Positions 43,318-44,856 of a stretch of 44,856 nucleotides of DNA are shown in pieces. This DNA is from Amanita rubescens (lineage: Eukaryota; Basidiomycota; Agaricomycetes; Agaricales; Amanitaceae). The stretch is from the NCBI GenBank assembly GCA_015039365.1, contig WION01000430.1, positions 1 to 44,856 on the forward strand, read 5' to 3'. The stretch's first letter is position 1. Each line of letters opens with the position of its first letter. Both the position numbers and the translations under genes were made by a program. The notes under the pieces are model-generated. The model made no database searches. It was not told the origin of the DNA and saw only the letters and a list, made by a program, of their open reading frames with translations.

Positions 43318-44856
43318 TCAAACTGCGTCAATCATCTCTGTCACCCACCCCATCAGTACTTCGTCTTTGATCATCACACCCTCCAATAGACGCCGAACGC
43401 CCACAAATGCTCGCCTTCCACGCCTCTCCCCTTCTCGCTCACTACTCTGGTCGCGTACATCGTCGCTTTCCTGATCATCCGTATCCTCCAACATCCCAGG
43501 GAATCCGTAGTGCTCGGCGTCGGCTCGAGGAGCTGCATCAGCAGAAGCGAATGATGTCCGGAATAAGATCCGTAATACAAGTAGTGCTGTTAGGGACGTA
43601 TGCGACGGATCCGCGTTCGGTTTTTCGTATGTGATAACGGTATTGCGAGGCGGAGGCGGTGGACGCGTCGTAGGAGTTTCCATGGGATAGTGAGAACCAG
43701 CAGATAATGTAATGGTGTCGCTTTGCGACGGGTGTTTTTTGTAATTGCTGTGTGCTCGACAAATGTGTCAAGACATGGGACCGAAGAGCTGATTTTGGAA
43801 GTGTTTCCCTCGGACAAGATCCCCATAAGCAGGGCAGTTCCGTTGCTTCCGCATCTACCAAGTGTTGTAATACGTGATCATATAATTCACTTGTGGACGC
43901 AAAAGGCGACGTAGAGCATTGAAAGCGATCCCATATGCAGTGGAAACGATCCGTAACCAAAGAATCTTTTCCGCCGATCCACTCCTTGAACAAACAAAGC
44001 GTTGTACAGGGTCTTGTAGAACCATTGCTTGCGCTGCGGGAAAGACGGCATTGACATTTTTGATAACATCCGACGCCACGAGCAAGGGATATTTGTCTAT
44101 GTAAGGCGTAAGGTGTCCTTGTACAGATTCCAGAAATCCACTTGGGTTACGACTCCGTCCGTTTTGCAACGAACATGGTTCGCATCCTGTTGTTCAATGG
44201 TAAACTTAATATCCCTAGTGCCGACCGAAACGTACCAGTCGTAGCACCTCTGTGGCTCAGGCAGTTCGATCAGAGCATCCAACTCTTCCTTTGTAAGCTC
44301 GTGGTTTCTAGTTGAAAGATGACCAGAAGGGACGGTCTGGATTGAACCCGTAACGTCCAATGTGACCTTTTCTTGCAAAGATGGCTGTTCAGCGATCAGG
44401 ACATTCACCAACAACTTGAGTACTCTTGGCATTTCAGGATGCAGAAGGAAAGCCCTTGCCATCGAGACGTGAGATATATGCGTATAGAGGTAGTTCAGAG
44501 ATGCATCAACCAAAGGCCTATCAACGACGAGGGGCAAATATCGTATTGAAGCGCTAGGGCAGGAGACGTTGACGTAATGGCTGAGGCGTTCGGGGGATTC
44601 GATAAAATGTAAGTAAGAGCAGTCAACGACGCAATGATGAGCGACCGATCCTTGGTTTGCGAGGCTATCTGTAAAAGTGGAGGCAGCGGATTCGGTTTTA
44701 GCGAATTGATGATAATTTTGGACGGAATGGTATGCATCAGATCCACGCAATACAGGATAAATTCAATATTCTCTTCTCGCTCTGCATCCAGATTTTGCAA
44801 CGCATTGAGAATAACAGGTAGGGTATGAGAATGATTATTTATTTCCCAAGCATTTT
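43318..44856 (-). CDS. RSC9/ARID2-like chromatin-remodelling subunit (N-terminal part beyond window)
   Basis: C-terminal part of a subunit of RSC/PBAF-type SWI/SNF remodellers. Helical-repeat sequence ([54 protein letters not shown]) leads to the RFX-like segment [45 protein letters not shown], then zinc-finger motifs (CIWDRFQC ... HVLQH; CLWGSCP ... SHVLTH) and [18 protein letters not shown]. Frame breaks occur near 44550, 43968 and 43738; the last sits in a run of six A on the coding strand where five fit ([12 protein letters not shown]). The gene's start lies to the right of 44856. Identification rests on domain order and the zinc fingers. Confidence 0.82.

Noticed and set aside
1..44856. 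Transfer RNAs, ribosomal RNA, CRISPR arrays, transposons with terminal repeats, viral sequences
   Set aside because: I scanned for typical motifs and saw none that I could support.

Overview
This window is fungal nuclear DNA. Genes are dense, with several short (about 45-60 bp) GT-AG introns each, intergenic gaps are often under 100 bp, and every recognisable protein is a fungal housekeeping or basidiomycete-type protein. The gene set points to an Agaricomycete (mushroom-forming basidiomycete): a divergent HD1/HD2 homeodomain pair sits between a mitochondrial intermediate peptidase gene (MIP) and the beta-flanking gene (beta-fg). That is the signature of the homeodomain ('A' or MATA) mating-type locus. 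Glycogenin, an ADCK2/YPL109-like kinase, Sec61-gamma and glycine decarboxylase, which are known neighbours of this locus, are also here.

Layout, left to right. (1) 40-15747: seven conserved genes on strictly alternating strands: RPB2 (partial), a PTM1/lung-7TM receptor, sorting nexin SNX4, the HORMA protein REV7, a membrane-anchored serine beta-lactamase-like protein, an ADCK2-type UbiB kinase, and glycogenin with a very long disordered tail. (2) 15748-20753: a less conserved stretch. It holds a Crinkler (CRN) family gene with a ubiquitin-like header, a P-loop NTPase and a REase-like C-terminal domain; a coding tandem repeat in its linker; an unknown two-exon gene; and remains of an Ala-rich LEA-like gene. 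(3) 20754-28210: the mating-type core: beta-fg, HD2 (minus), HD1 (plus), MIP (minus). (4) 28383-44856: WHIM/DDT chromatin protein, FAM32A, TMEM115-like membrane protein, COG1, SEC61-gamma, an intronless PPR protein, glycine decarboxylase, and the C-terminal part of an RSC9/ARID2-like chromatin subunit that runs off the right edge.

How they work together: the functional centre is the HD1/HD2 pair. Its products heterodimerise between compatible mates to switch on dikaryon development. Most flanking genes are ordinary cell machinery held in conserved linkage. The stretch between glycogenin and beta-fg looks like the dynamic flank, where an effector-type gene sits beside the mating locus.

Quality warning: several essential genes contain isolated one-base frame breaks, mostly in short homopolymers, with the protein otherwise fully conserved on both sides. 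RPB2 has about ten, RSC9 about three, and PTM1, SNX4, beta-fg, HD2, MIP, TMEM115 and COG1 about one each. Uncorrected sequencing error fits better than gene decay. The breaks are concentrated near the two ends of the window.
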